The notes under the pieces were generated by a model. That model did no database searches. It had not been told where the DNA came from and saw nothing but the letters and a program-made list of their open reading frames with translations. The position numbers were made by a program, and so were the translations under genes. A stretch of 64,000 nucleotides of DNA, from positions 105,850-169,849 of the forward strand of contig DASRGG010000036.1 of the NCBI GenBank assembly GCA_035651155.1, given 5' to 3'. Below, piece by piece: positions 52,097-60,256 of this stretch. Source of the stretch: CF-39 sp035651155 (lineage in GTDB: Bacteria > Chloroflexota > Limnocylindria > P2-11E). Within the stretch, counting starts at the first letter, position 1; each line of letters begins with the position of its first letter.

Positions 52097-53428
52097 ATGG
52101 CGACTCTTGTCGACGAGACCACGGACCTGCTCCGACACCTCATCCGCAACGCGTGCGTGAACGACGGGACGGTGGAGTCGGGGCACGAGACGCGGAGCGT
52201 CGACACGCTCGAGAGCTACCTGCGGATGCCCGGCGTCGAGATGCGGCGGTACGAGCCCGCACCCGGACGCGGCAGCCTCGTCGTGCGCATCGAGGGGACG
52301 GACAAGAGCGCGCCGAGCCTCCACCTCATGGGGCACACCGACGTCGTCCCGGTGACGCCGTCGGGCTGGCGGCACGATCCCTTCGCCGGGGAGCTCATCG
52401 ACGGAGAGGTGTGGGGTCGCGGCGCGATCGACATGCTCGACGTGACCGCCTCGATGGCCGTCGCGGTGAGACAGCTGCTCGCCAGCGGCTTCCGCCCGAA
52501 GGGCACGCTCATCTACTCCGCCTGCGCGGACGAGGAGGCGCTCGGGACCTGGGGCGCGAAATGGCTGACCGAGAACCACTGGGACGACGTGAAGAGCACG
52601 TATCTCGTGACCGAGTTCGGCGGGGCCCGCCTTCCGATCGGACGGGGCGCGAAGCTGCCGATCATGGTCGCCGAGAAGGGCTCGCAGTGGACGCGTCTGC
52701 GCGTGAAGGGCACGCCCGGGCACGGCTCCATGCCGTACAAGTCGGACAACGCTCTCGTGAAGGCGTCGGAGCTCATCACGCGCATCGCGAAGTACAAGGC
52801 GCCGCTGCACCTGCGGGGCGTGTGGAAGCAGTTCGTCGAGAGCATCGACCTGCCTGCGGTCCAGCGGGTCGCGCTGACGAGCGCCGTGTCGTTCGACGCC
52901 GCGCTCGACCGCATGCCGCCGGGCACCGACCGGATGATGTATGCCGCGACGCGCACGACGTTCTCACCCAACATCGCGCACTCGGGCGTGAAGCTCAACG
53001 TCATCCCCGACAGCGCGGAGGTCGACGTCGACATCCGCCTCCTGCCGGGCGACGAGGGCGAGGGCGTGCGTCGGATGCTCCGCGACGCCGCGGGCGATCT
53101 CTGGAAGGACGTCGAGATCCTCGAGGAGGGCGACAATCCCGCGAGCGAGTCGCCGGCGAAGACGCCGCTCTGGGACGTGCTCACCAAGGTGACGCGGCGG
53201 CTCATCCCCGGCTCGACCACCGTGCCGTTCCTCGTGGTCGGCGCGACCGACGCGCGCTACTTCCGCCGCAAGGGTGTGGTCGCGTACGGCTACGGCCTCA
53301 TGAGCGAGAAGATCCCGTTCGCCGAGTTCTCGAAGCTGTTCCACGGCAACAACGAGCGCGTCGACCAGGACACGCTCAGGCTCATGACACCGCTCTGGGA
53401 GGGCGTGATCCGCGAGATGGTCGGCTAG
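52097..53428 (+). CDS. M20-family metallopeptidase
   Basis: The 443-residue hydrolase has the M20 zinc motifs: MGHTDVVPV, GRGAIDML, ACADEEALG and a dimerisation-domain GTPGHGSMPY. It resembles the ArgE/DapE/carboxypeptidase G2 group (M20 peptidases YgeY-like); specific substrate unknown. GGGGGAGG stands 8 nt before the ATG. It is not tied to neighbouring genes by overlap. Confidence 0.92.
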   Translation: MATLVDETTDLLRHLIRNACVNDGTVESGHETRSVDTLESYLRMPGVEMRRYEPAPGRGSLVVRIEGTDKSAPSLHLMGHTDVVPVTPSGWRHDPFAGELIDGEVWGRGAIDMLDVTASMAVAVRQLLASGFRPKGTLIYSACADEEALGTWGAKWLTENHWDDVKSTYLVTEFGGARLPIGRGAKLPIMVAEKGSQWTRLRVKGTPGHGSMPYKSDNALVKASELITRIAKYKAPLHLRGVWKQFVESIDLPAVQRVALTSAVSFDAALDRMPPGTDRMMYAATRTTFSPNIAHSGVKLNVIPDSAEVDVDIRLLPGDEGEGVRRMLRDAAGDLWKDVEILEEGDNPASESPAKTPLWDVLTKVTRRLIPGSTTVPFLVVGATDARYFRRKGVVAYGYGLMSEKIPFAEFSKLFHGNNERVDQDTLRLMTPLWEGVIREMVG

Positions 53429-53430
53429 AG

Positions 53431-53856
53431 CTAGATCGCCGCCAGCGCCGCCTTGAGCTTCGCCGCGATCTCCTCGGCCTCGCCGGCCGCGTAGCGCTGC
53501 CGGATCCAGAGCGTGCGTCCGGGCGAGAAGAGGCGGTCGCCTTTGTTGCGTGGCAGCACGTGCACGTGAACGTGCGGCACGCTCTGGCTGATGCGCGTGT
53601 TCGAGAGCATGAGCGAGCCTTCCGCGCCGAGCGTCCGTTGCAGCGCGATGGACACCCGCCGCACCGTCGCGAAGAGCGGCGTGAGCGCCTCGTCGGGGAG
53701 GTCGTCGATGGTCTCGTAGTGCGTGGTTGGTATGACGAGCGTATGTCCTTTGAGCACGGGCGCGTGATCGAGGAAGGCGACGGTATCGGCATCGCGGTAG
53801 ACGGCGTGATGCTCGGCGCCCGTGACGACCTCACAGAACACGCAGCGAGACGGCAT
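53431..53856 (-). CDS. HIT-family nucleotide hydrolase/transferase
   Basis: The 141-residue protein has CVFCEVVTG at the N-terminus (Cys pair, zinc site of many HIT proteins) and the histidine triad SVPHVHVHVLPR. It should hydrolyse or transfer nucleoside monophosphates from dinucleoside polyphosphates or nucleotide adducts. Its start overlaps the stop of the NnrS-like gene by 1 nt and it ends the DeoC-helicase-NnrS run. Confidence 0.94.
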   Translation of the reverse strand: MPSRCVFCEVVTGAEHHAVYRDADTVAFLDHAPVLKGHTLVIPTTHYETIDDLPDEALTPLFATVRRVSIALQRTLGAEGSLMLSNTRISQSVPHVHVHVLPRNKGDRLFSPGRTLWIRQRYAAGEAEEIAAKLKAALAAI

Positions 53857-55121
53857 CAGCGGAGACGCACCGCCATCGGGATGGGCGAGCCGCGCGGCGG
53901 CTGCGTCACCCTAGGCGATCGCAGCAGGCCTATCACGTTCGCGGCGAACGCGACGAGAGCGAGGTACGCGAGCACGCCGGACAGCGCGACGATGACGTTC
54001 GCGATCGCGTCGCTCGCTCCGAGCATCTGCGGGATGACGCGCAGCGCCACGCCGGCGTTCGCGAGCGCGATCGTGACAGCCTGCGGGCGCAGGCTCCAGG
54101 GACGCCGGTCGAGGAACGAGGGCAAGGCTCGCGCGGCGACGCCGTAGATCATGAGCGTCACGAGGCCGAGTGCGAACGCGTGGCGCACCGCCGAGAGCTC
54201 GAGGTACGCCGGCGCTGTCCCGGCGGCCGCGGCGCGAACGTCGTATGCGAAGAGCATCGCGGCGCCGACGAGCGCCCACGCGAAGGCCGACCGGGCGGCG
54301 AGCCGTGTGAGGCGCGCATGCGCCACGAGCGGCTGCCGGGCGATCGTCGCGCCGAAGAGCCCGAGCGCGCGCACGATCACCAGCAGGCCGATCAGCAGAA
54401 GGACGGAGGCGAACGCGACGCCGGCGACGGTGAGCACCGTCCCGGCGAGCCAGAGCGCGGCGCCGCCGACGAGCGCGCGCGGCGGCGCCGGCGGCGTCGC
54501 CACGAAGCCCGGCGCGAGCCGCGCCCACACGCCGAAGATCGTCGTCGCGAGACAGCCGAGGAGCATCGCCCAGACGCCGCGGTCGTCATCCGCCTGCGGG
54601 ATCACGAGCGGCACCGGACGTCCCGCGAGCCCGATCGCGACGAGGATCGCCGCGAGCGGTGCCGCGACCACGCCCGCGGCCATGACGAGCTCGTCGGGGC
54701 GGTGCGGGTTCGTGCCCCCGCGGAGCGCGCGGACCGCCGCGAGCGCGAACGTGGCGGTTCCGGCCACGAGCAGCGGGCCGCCGGCGGAGAGCACCAGGTC
54801 GCGCGCCGGAAATCCGGGCACCGGCTGCGCGACGGCGCGCAGCGCGATCGCGAGCGCGGTCGCGACGTAGGCGACGAGGGCGAGGCCGCGCGGCGTGGGC
54901 GGGGCGCCGCGGAAACGCGGGAGCACGTGCATGCCGACGCCCATGAGGAACATCGCGGAGAAGCCGAAGAGCTGGATCGTCCCGTGCGTCTGCACGAGCG
55001 CGGTCCACGCGAGCTCGCCGGTGCTGAGACCGAGGGTGCGCGCGAGGAGCAGCCAGAGTCCCAGGCCGAACCCGGCGGTGAGCGCGATGCCGAGCGCGGT
55101 CAGGACGAAGAGCGAGATCAT
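53856..55121 (-). CDS. NnrS-like polytopic membrane protein
   Basis: A 421-residue protein with about 12 hydrophobic helices. VQTHGTIQLFGFSAMFLMGVGMHVLPRF near the N-terminus and GVAARALPSFLDRRPW near the C-terminus resemble NnrS, a haem- and copper-containing protein that protects against nitrosative stress. Conserved His residues (THG, GMHV, VRHAF) could bind haem. The family call is moderate; a heme-copper-oxidase-like membrane protein is the alternative. The ATG overlaps the helicase stop (ATGA). Confidence 0.65.
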   Translation of the reverse strand: MISLFVLTALGIALTAGFGLGLWLLLARTLGLSTGELAWTALVQTHGTIQLFGFSAMFLMGVGMHVLPRFRGAPPTPRGLALVAYVATALAIALRAVAQPVPGFPARDLVLSAGGPLLVAGTATFALAAVRALRGGTNPHRPDELVMAAGVVAAPLAAILVAIGLAGRPVPLVIPQADDDRGVWAMLLGCLATTIFGVWARLAPGFVATPPAPPRALVGGAALWLAGTVLTVAGVAFASVLLLIGLLVIVRALGLFGATIARQPLVAHARLTRLAARSAFAWALVGAAMLFAYDVRAAAAGTAPAYLELSAVRHAFALGLVTLMIYGVAARALPSFLDRRPWSLRPQAVTIALANAGVALRVIPQMLGASDAIANVIVALSGVLAYLALVAFAANVIGLLRSPRVTQPPRGSPIPMAVRLR

Positions 55122-56254
55122 CGGCCGTAGAGCTCGAGCACCTCGCGGCGGAACGGGACGCCCGCCTTCTTCCTCAGATGCTCGAACTCGTCGAAGTCCC
55201 ACTCGCCGACGAACGTCACGGCGACGCCGGTCTCGCCGGCGCGCCCCGTGCGTCCGACACGGTGCGTGAACGTCTCGGCGTCCTCGGGAAGGTCGTAGTT
55301 GACGACGTGGCTGATGTCCTCGACGTGCAGGCCGCGCGCGGCGAGGTTCGTCGCGACGAGGATCTTGATGTCACCCGAGCGGAACTGCTCCAGGGTCCGC
55401 TCCCGCTCGCGCTGCGTCATGTCCCCGTGGATCGCGGCGACGGCGTGGCCGCGGCGCTTGAGCTCGTCGAGCAGCCGGTCCACGCCGCGCTTGGTGTGGC
55501 GGAACACGAGGACCTGCTCGGTCTCCCAGCGCCGCAGGAGCTCCACGAGCGCGCGCGGCTTGTCCTCCTCGAGCACCTCGACGTACACCTGCTCGACCGA
55601 TTCCTGCGTCCGCCGCTCGGGGTCGATAGCGAGCTGCACCGGATCGTTGGTGAAGCGGTACGCGAGATCCTTGATCTCGCCGGTGAGCGTCGCCGAGAAC
55701 AGCGCCGTCTGGCGCCGCTTCGGCAGGAGGCGCAGCAGCTTGCGCACGTCCGGGGCGAAGCCCATGTCCAGCAGGCGATCGGCCTCGTCGAGGATCACGA
55801 TGCGGACCCCGTCGAGCTTCAGGGTGCCTCGCTGGATGTGATCGAGGAGCCGGCCGGGTGTGCCCACGACGATCTGCGCTCCGCGGGCGAGCGCGCGCTC
55901 CTGCGGGCCGTAGGGCACGCCGCCGTAGACCGCGACCTCGTGGGCGTGGCGGTACTTGCCGAGCGCGCCGAACTCGCGCGTGACCTGCGTGCAGAGCTCG
56001 CGGGTCGGGACGATGACGAGCGCCTGCGGACGCTTCTCGCGCGGATCGACCTTCTCGATGATCGGGATCGCGAACGCCGCGGTCTTCCCCGTGCCCGTCT
56101 GTGCCTGTGCGAAGAGGTCGCGACCGGACCGCAGCGCGGGGATGGCCTTCGCCTGCACCGGCGTCGGCGCCATGAAGCCGAGCTCCGCGATCGCGCGCGC
56201 GACTTCCGGATCGATCTCGAGCTCGCCGAAGCGCGCTGCGTCCGTCTCGGTCAC
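55118..56254 (-). CDS. DEAD-box RNA helicase
   Basis: The 378-residue core helicase has the Q motif (PTPVQAKAIP), Walker A AQTGTGKT, PTRELC, VGTPGRLL, DEAD in ILDEADRLLDMGF, SAT, and motif VI HRVGRTGRAG. There is almost no C-terminal extension, so it lacks the RNA-binding tail of DbpA/CsdA types. The GTG overlaps the deoC stop by 4 nt; any GTG/ATG further upstream would intrude into deoC. Confidence 0.95.
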   Translation of the reverse strand: MTETDAARFGELEIDPEVARAIAELGFMAPTPVQAKAIPALRSGRDLFAQAQTGTGKTAAFAIPIIEKVDPREKRPQALVIVPTRELCTQVTREFGALGKYRHAHEVAVYGGVPYGPQERALARGAQIVVGTPGRLLDHIQRGTLKLDGVRIVILDEADRLLDMGFAPDVRKLLRLLPKRRQTALFSATLTGEIKDLAYRFTNDPVQLAIDPERRTQESVEQVYVEVLEEDKPRALVELLRRWETEQVLVFRHTKRGVDRLLDELKRRGHAVAAIHGDMTQRERERTLEQFRSGDIKILVATNLAARGLHVEDISHVVNYDLPEDAETFTHRVGRTGRAGETGVAVTFVGEWDFDEFEHLRKKAGVPFRREVLELYGR

Positions 56255-56940
56255 GCCTCGCCGCGCCGCCGCCTGAGCTCGTCGAGGATCGCCTTCGTCG
56301 ACGACGTGCCCAGACGGTTCGCACCGGCTTCGAGCATGGCGAGCGCCTCGTCGAGGGTGCGGATGCCACCCGCCGCCTTCACGCCGGTCTTGTCGCCGAC
56401 GACCTGGCGCAGGAGGCGGACGTCCTCGACGGTCGCCCCCTCGGGCCCGAAGCCGGTGGAGGTCTTCACGTAGTCGGCCTCGGCGGCCACCGCGATCTGC
56501 GCGGCGATCGCCTTCTGCGCGTCGTCGAGATACGCGCACTCGAGGATGACCTTCACGAGCGCCTCGTTCGCGTGGGCCAGGCCGACCACCATGCCGACCT
56601 CGCGCTCGATGGTGGCGTAGTCTTTGTCGACGAGAGCGCCGATGTTGATGACCATATCGAGCTCGCGCGCGCCGTCGCGCAGCGCGTTCGTGGCGGTGGC
56701 GACCTTCACCTCGGGCGCCTGGCCGCCGTGCGGAAAGCCGATGACCGTGGACACGCCGACGTCCGAGTCCTTCAACAGCCGCACCGTATCAGGGACGTAG
56801 AAGGGCTTCACGCACACCGTCGCGATGTGCTCGCGCCGCGCGATCGTGCAGGCGTCGACGACGTCGCGCTCTCCCTGCGTGGGCTTCAGGACCGCATGGT
56901 CGATGAGTGAGGCGAGCTCGCGCACCGTCGGAAGGCTCAT
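56251..56940 (-). CDS. deoC: Deoxyribose-phosphate aldolase
   Basis: The 229-residue protein matches DeoC: SLIDHAVLKPTQ, VCVKPFYVP, STVIGFPHGGQAPEVK, and the Schiff-base Lys in YVKTSTGF followed by VKAAGGIRT. It cleaves deoxyribose-5-phosphate to acetaldehyde and glyceraldehyde-3-phosphate in deoxynucleoside breakdown. GAGGGA precedes the ATG. It heads a four-gene overlapping run with helicase, NnrS-like and HIT genes. Confidence 0.96.
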   Translation of the reverse strand: MSLPTVRELASLIDHAVLKPTQGERDVVDACTIARREHIATVCVKPFYVPDTVRLLKDSDVGVSTVIGFPHGGQAPEVKVATATNALRDGARELDMVINIGALVDKDYATIEREVGMVVGLAHANEALVKVILECAYLDDAQKAIAAQIAVAAEADYVKTSTGFGPEGATVEDVRLLRQVVGDKTGVKAAGGIRTLDEALAMLEAGANRLGTSSTKAILDELRRRRGEA

Positions 56941-56961
56941 CTGTCCCTCAAGTATCGCGGG

Positions 56962-56967
56962 TATGCT
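56962..56967 (+). promoter_or_regulatory. Putative -10 box of the site-2 protease gene
   Basis: TATGCT ends 6 nt before the GTG with no ribosome site; leaderless pattern. Confidence 0.4.
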
Positions 56968-56973
56968 CGCCTT

Positions 56974-58119
56974 GTGCCTGGCTCGTTCCGTATCGCGCGC
57001 ATCTTGGGCATCGACCTGCGCGTGCACCTGTCCTGGATCCTCATCTTCCTGCTCGTCACCTTCTCGCTCGCGGATCAGGTCTTCCCCTTCTCGTATCCCT
57101 CGTGGTCGCAGCAGAAGACGGTCATCGTGGCGGCGGTCACCGCGCTGCTGTTCTTCGGATCGGTCGTGCTGCACGAGCTCGCGCACGCGCTCGTGGCACG
57201 GCGCTTCCGGATGTCGGTCTCGTCGATCACCCTGTTCCTTCTCGGCGGCGTCGCGAGCCTGACGAAGGAGCCGCCGTCCGCGAAGGCGGAGTTCTTCATG
57301 GCCGTCGCGGGACCGGCCACGAGCCTCGCGGTCGGCGGCGTCGCGCTCGAGGTCTCGCAGCTCGTCACCGACACGCTCGCGCGCGCTCCGAGCCTGCAGC
57401 CGGTCGAGGCGGTCGCGGGCTACCTCGGGTACGTGAACATCGCGGTCGCGGTCTTCAACCTCATCCCCGGCTTCCCGCTGGACGGGGGCCGCGTCCTGCG
57501 TTCGATCATCTGGGCCATCCGGAGCGATCGCACCGGCGCCACCCGGATCGCCGCGCGCGGCGGCCAGGCCGTCGCGGGCCTCTTCGCCCTCTGGGCCGGG
57601 TACCGCGTGCTCACCGGCGATCCGACGGGACTGTGGATGGGTCTCATCGCGTACTTCCTCTACGGCGCCGCGTCGCAGACGCTCCAGCAGGAGAAGGTCG
57701 TGGAGGTCGTCGGCAACGCGCGCGTGGCACAGCTGATGACGGCGGACTTCCATGCGGTGCCGCGCGGAACATCCATCGGCGCGCTGGTGCGCGAGGTCAT
57801 GCTTCCGCAGAACCGGCGCGCGGTCCCCGTCGTCGACGGATCGTGGTTCGACGGGCTCGTGACGATCGCCGACCTGCGCAAGGCCGAGCAGGAGCGCTGG
57901 CCCGACACGCCGGTCGAGGCGGTCATGACGCCCGCGCGCGATCTGCCGAGCGTGTCGCCGGCCGACACGCTCGTCGCCGCGCTGGAGCGCTTCGGCGACG
58001 AGCTCCCGCTCCTGCCGGTCGTCGACGGAGCGGGGACGCTCGTCGGCCTGCTCCACCGCGAGTCGGTCGTGGGCTACGTACGCATGCGGGAGATGCTCGG
58101 CTTCGACGCGCGCCGCTGA
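56974..58119 (+). CDS. Site-2-type M50 metalloprotease with CBS pair
   Basis: The 381-residue protein has about five membrane helices, the zinc motif VLHELAHAL and the second site NLIPGFPLDGGRVL, both in the membrane, then two CBS domains (about residues 250-375; VAQLMTADFHAVP and VEAVMTPARDLPSVS). This is the Rip3/SpoIVFB-like group of intramembrane proteases; CBS domains bind adenine nucleotides and may control it. Likely substrates (anti-sigma factors, signal peptides) are not seen nearby. Confidence 0.92.
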   Translation: MPGSFRIARILGIDLRVHLSWILIFLLVTFSLADQVFPFSYPSWSQQKTVIVAAVTALLFFGSVVLHELAHALVARRFRMSVSSITLFLLGGVASLTKEPPSAKAEFFMAVAGPATSLAVGGVALEVSQLVTDTLARAPSLQPVEAVAGYLGYVNIAVAVFNLIPGFPLDGGRVLRSIIWAIRSDRTGATRIAARGGQAVAGLFALWAGYRVLTGDPTGLWMGLIAYFLYGAASQTLQQEKVVEVVGNARVAQLMTADFHAVPRGTSIGALVREVMLPQNRRAVPVVDGSWFDGLVTIADLRKAEQERWPDTPVEAVMTPARDLPSVSPADTLVAALERFGDELPLLPVVDGAGTLVGLLHRESVVGYVRMREMLGFDARR

Positions 58120-58125
58120 CCCCGC

Positions 58126-58378
58126 GTGCGCTCGCTCTGGACGCATCCCGAGCTCCTGAAGCTGCCGACCGCGTACACGGCCTCGCGCCTCGGCAGTCGC
58201 CGGACCGATGGCGACACGCTTCGGCATCGGCCGCGTGATGATCCTCGCGCTGCTCATCGAGACGGCGAGCCGGGTCATCCGTCCCTTCGCGTCGGGCGAC
58301 GCGGTCCGCGTCGCGGTCATCGTGCGCCCGACGCTGTTCGGCGCCGCGCTCATCGCGGTCGCGCCGTCGTGTACCTAG
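58126..58378 (+). pseudogene. MFS transporter remnant
   Basis: The GTG frame gives SLWTHPELLKLPTAYTASRLGSR, which resembles the N-terminus of MFS efflux proteins, but it loses sense after about 33 residues. A second frame from ATG 58208 gives a hydrophobic piece (RFGIGRVMILALLIETASRV, then LFGAALIAVAPS) typical of a later MFS helix pair. A large internal loss and a frame change are implied. The end overlaps the psuG stop on the other strand. Confidence 0.5.
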
Positions 58379-59271
58379 GTCGCGAGGGCGAGGGCGATCT
58401 GCGCGGCGATCCTGGCGTTCTGGCGAAGGAGCGACACGTTGGCGCGGAGGCTGCGTCCGCTCGTCGCCTCGCTCATCCTGCCGAGGAGGAACGGCGTGAG
58501 CGCCGCGCCGTGGATGCCCTCACGCTCCGCGGCCGCGAGCGCGCGGGCGACCTCGGCCTCGGCCTCGTCCCGCGCGAGAGCGTCCGCCGCCGCGATCGGC
58601 ACGGCGATCACGATGCCCGCTCCACGCGCGAGCTGCTCGCGAACGACGCGCGACGCGGCGAGCGCGCTGTCGGCGCGGTGCGCGAGCGGCAGTCCGCTCG
58701 AGCGAACGTAGAACGCGGGGAGCTCGTCCGTAGCGAAGCCGACGACCGGGACGCCGAGCGTCTCGAGGCGCTCGAGAGTGAGGCCGAGGTCGAGCACGAG
58801 CTTCGCGCCCGCGCACACGACGCACACCGGATTGCGCGCGATCGCCTGGAGATCCGCGGACTCGTCGAAGGAGCGCTCCGCGCCGCGATGCACGCCGCCG
58901 ATGCCGCCGGTCGCCATCACGCCGATGCCGGCACGCGCCGCGATCTCGACCGTGGACGCGACGGTCGTGGCCCCGAGCCCGCCGCGAGCGAGGACGGGCG
59001 CGATATCGCGCATGCTCACCTTCGCGACAGCGCGGTCGCGGGCGAGTCGCGTGAGGAGCGCGTCGTCCGCCCCGACCACGGCCGCTCCCGCGTCGAGCGC
59101 GATCGTCGCCGGCGTCGCGCCGCCGGCGCGCACCTCGAGCTCGAGCGCCCGGGCGGTCTCCAGGTTCGCCGGATACGGCAGCCCCTGCGCGATGACCGTG
59201 GATTCGAGCGCGACCAGTGGCTGGCGCGCGGCCAGCGCGCCCGCGACCTCGGGCGCGACCGCGAGCCTCAT
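58375..59271 (-). CDS. psuG: Pseudouridine-5'-phosphate glycosidase
   Basis: The 298-residue enzyme has ESTVIAQGLPYPANLETA, the active-site Lys segment AVAKVSMRDI, ATGGIGGVHRGAERSFDESADL and AGAKLVLDLGLTLERLE, all PsuG marks. It splits pseudouridine 5'-phosphate to uracil and ribose-5-phosphate. The usual partner kinase PsuK is not adjacent. Instead its ATG overlaps the moaB stop, placing it in the molybdenum cofactor run. Length is normal. Confidence 0.95.
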   Translation of the reverse strand: MRLAVAPEVAGALAARQPLVALESTVIAQGLPYPANLETARALELEVRAGGATPATIALDAGAAVVGADDALLTRLARDRAVAKVSMRDIAPVLARGGLGATTVASTVEIAARAGIGVMATGGIGGVHRGAERSFDESADLQAIARNPVCVVCAGAKLVLDLGLTLERLETLGVPVVGFATDELPAFYVRSSGLPLAHRADSALAASRVVREQLARGAGIVIAVPIAAADALARDEAEAEVARALAAAEREGIHGAALTPFLLGRMSEATSGRSLRANVSLLRQNARIAAQIALALAT

Positions 59272-59780
59272 CCGGAGGTACGGCCTCGCGCGTGCCCGCC
59301 CTCGCCGGTCTCGCCGGCGAGGAGCTCGACGGCGTGGGGGAGCACCGGCAGGAGGACCTCCAGCGATTCGCGCACCGCGCGAGGCGACCCTGGGAGATTG
59401 ACGACGAGCGTCGTGCCGACCGCGCCCGCGACGCCGCGCGACAGCATGCCGTGGGGCGTCTTCGCGAGCGAGCGCGCGCGCAGCGCTTCGGCGATGCCCG
59501 GGATCTCGCGGTCGATGACGCGGCGCGTGGCCTCGGGGGTGACGTCGTTCGGAGAGAGGCCGGTGCCACCGCTCGTGAGGACGACGTTCGCGCCCGCACG
59601 GACCGCGTCGAGGATCGCGTTCGCGACCTTCGCGACGTCGTCGGCGACGAGCGCGCCGCTCACGACGGTGTGACCGGCGGCCGCGAGCGCCTCCCGCATG
59701 GCCGGTCCGCTCTCGTCCGCGCGCTCTCCCGCGGCGCCGCGGGTGCTCACGGTGATGACGCCGGCGCGGATCTCCGTCAC
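59268..59780 (-). CDS. moaB: Molybdopterin adenylyltransferase-family protein MoaB/MogA
   Basis: The 170-residue protein has VITVSTRG, the pterin-binding LTSGGTGLSPNDVTPEA and VNLPGSPRAVRESLEVLLPVLPHAVELL. It should adenylate molybdopterin before metal insertion. MogA and MoaB are hard to separate by sequence alone. Overlaps psuG and moaC by 4 nt each. Confidence 0.93.
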   Translation of the reverse strand: MTEIRAGVITVSTRGAAGERADESGPAMREALAAAGHTVVSGALVADDVAKVANAILDAVRAGANVVLTSGGTGLSPNDVTPEATRRVIDREIPGIAEALRARSLAKTPHGMLSRGVAGAVGTTLVVNLPGSPRAVRESLEVLLPVLPHAVELLAGETGEGGHARGRTSG

Positions 59781-60256
59781 GGCGCGCGATATTCGCCGCT
59801 ACGGCCACCGCTCTTCGCGACGAGACGCACGTCGGTGAGCTTCGCGCCGCGCTCGACGGCCTTGAGCATGTCGTACAGGGTGAGGCCCGCGACGGTCACC
59901 GCGGTGAGCGCCTCCATCTCGACCCCGGTGGGCGCGGTCGTCCCCACCGTCGCCTCGATGGCGATGCCGTCGCTCTCGATCGCGAGCTCGACGCTCGCGT
60001 GCGACAGCGGCAGCGGATGGCAGAGCGGGATGAGGTCGGGCGTGCGCTTCGCGGCCATGATCCCGGCGATGCGCGCGGCGCCGAGCACGTCGCCCTTCGG
60101 CGCGCGTCCCTCACGCACGAGATCGAGCGTGGCCTTCGATACGAGGAGCTTTCCGCGCGCGGTCGCGCGCCGATCGGTCGCGGTCTTGGAGCTGACGTCC
60201 ACCATCCGCGCGGCGCCCTTCGCGTCGATGTGCGTGAGCTTCCGGCGGACGGCCAC
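59777..60256 (-). CDS. moaC: Cyclic pyranopterin monophosphate synthase MoaC
   Basis: The 159-residue product has LTHIDAKGAARMVDVSSK, KGDVLGAARIAGIMAAKRT, LIPLCHPLPLSHASVEL and TGVEMEALTAVTVAGLTLYDM with the catalytic Lys and His positions. It turns the MoaA product into cyclic pyranopterin phosphate. The GTG overlaps the moeA stop. MoaA, MoaD and MoaE are not in the window. Confidence 0.97.
   Translation of the reverse strand: MAVRRKLTHIDAKGAARMVDVSSKTATDRRATARGKLLVSKATLDLVREGRAPKGDVLGAARIAGIMAAKRTPDLIPLCHPLPLSHASVELAIESDGIAIEATVGTTAPTGVEMEALTAVTVAGLTLYDMLKAVERGAKLTDVRLVAKSGGRSGEYRAP

Noticed and set aside
54180..56473. Open frames of 300-430 codons on the plus strand opposite NnrS and helicase genes
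   Set aside because: Low-complexity Arg/Ala/Glu products; the minus-strand genes have full domain motifs.
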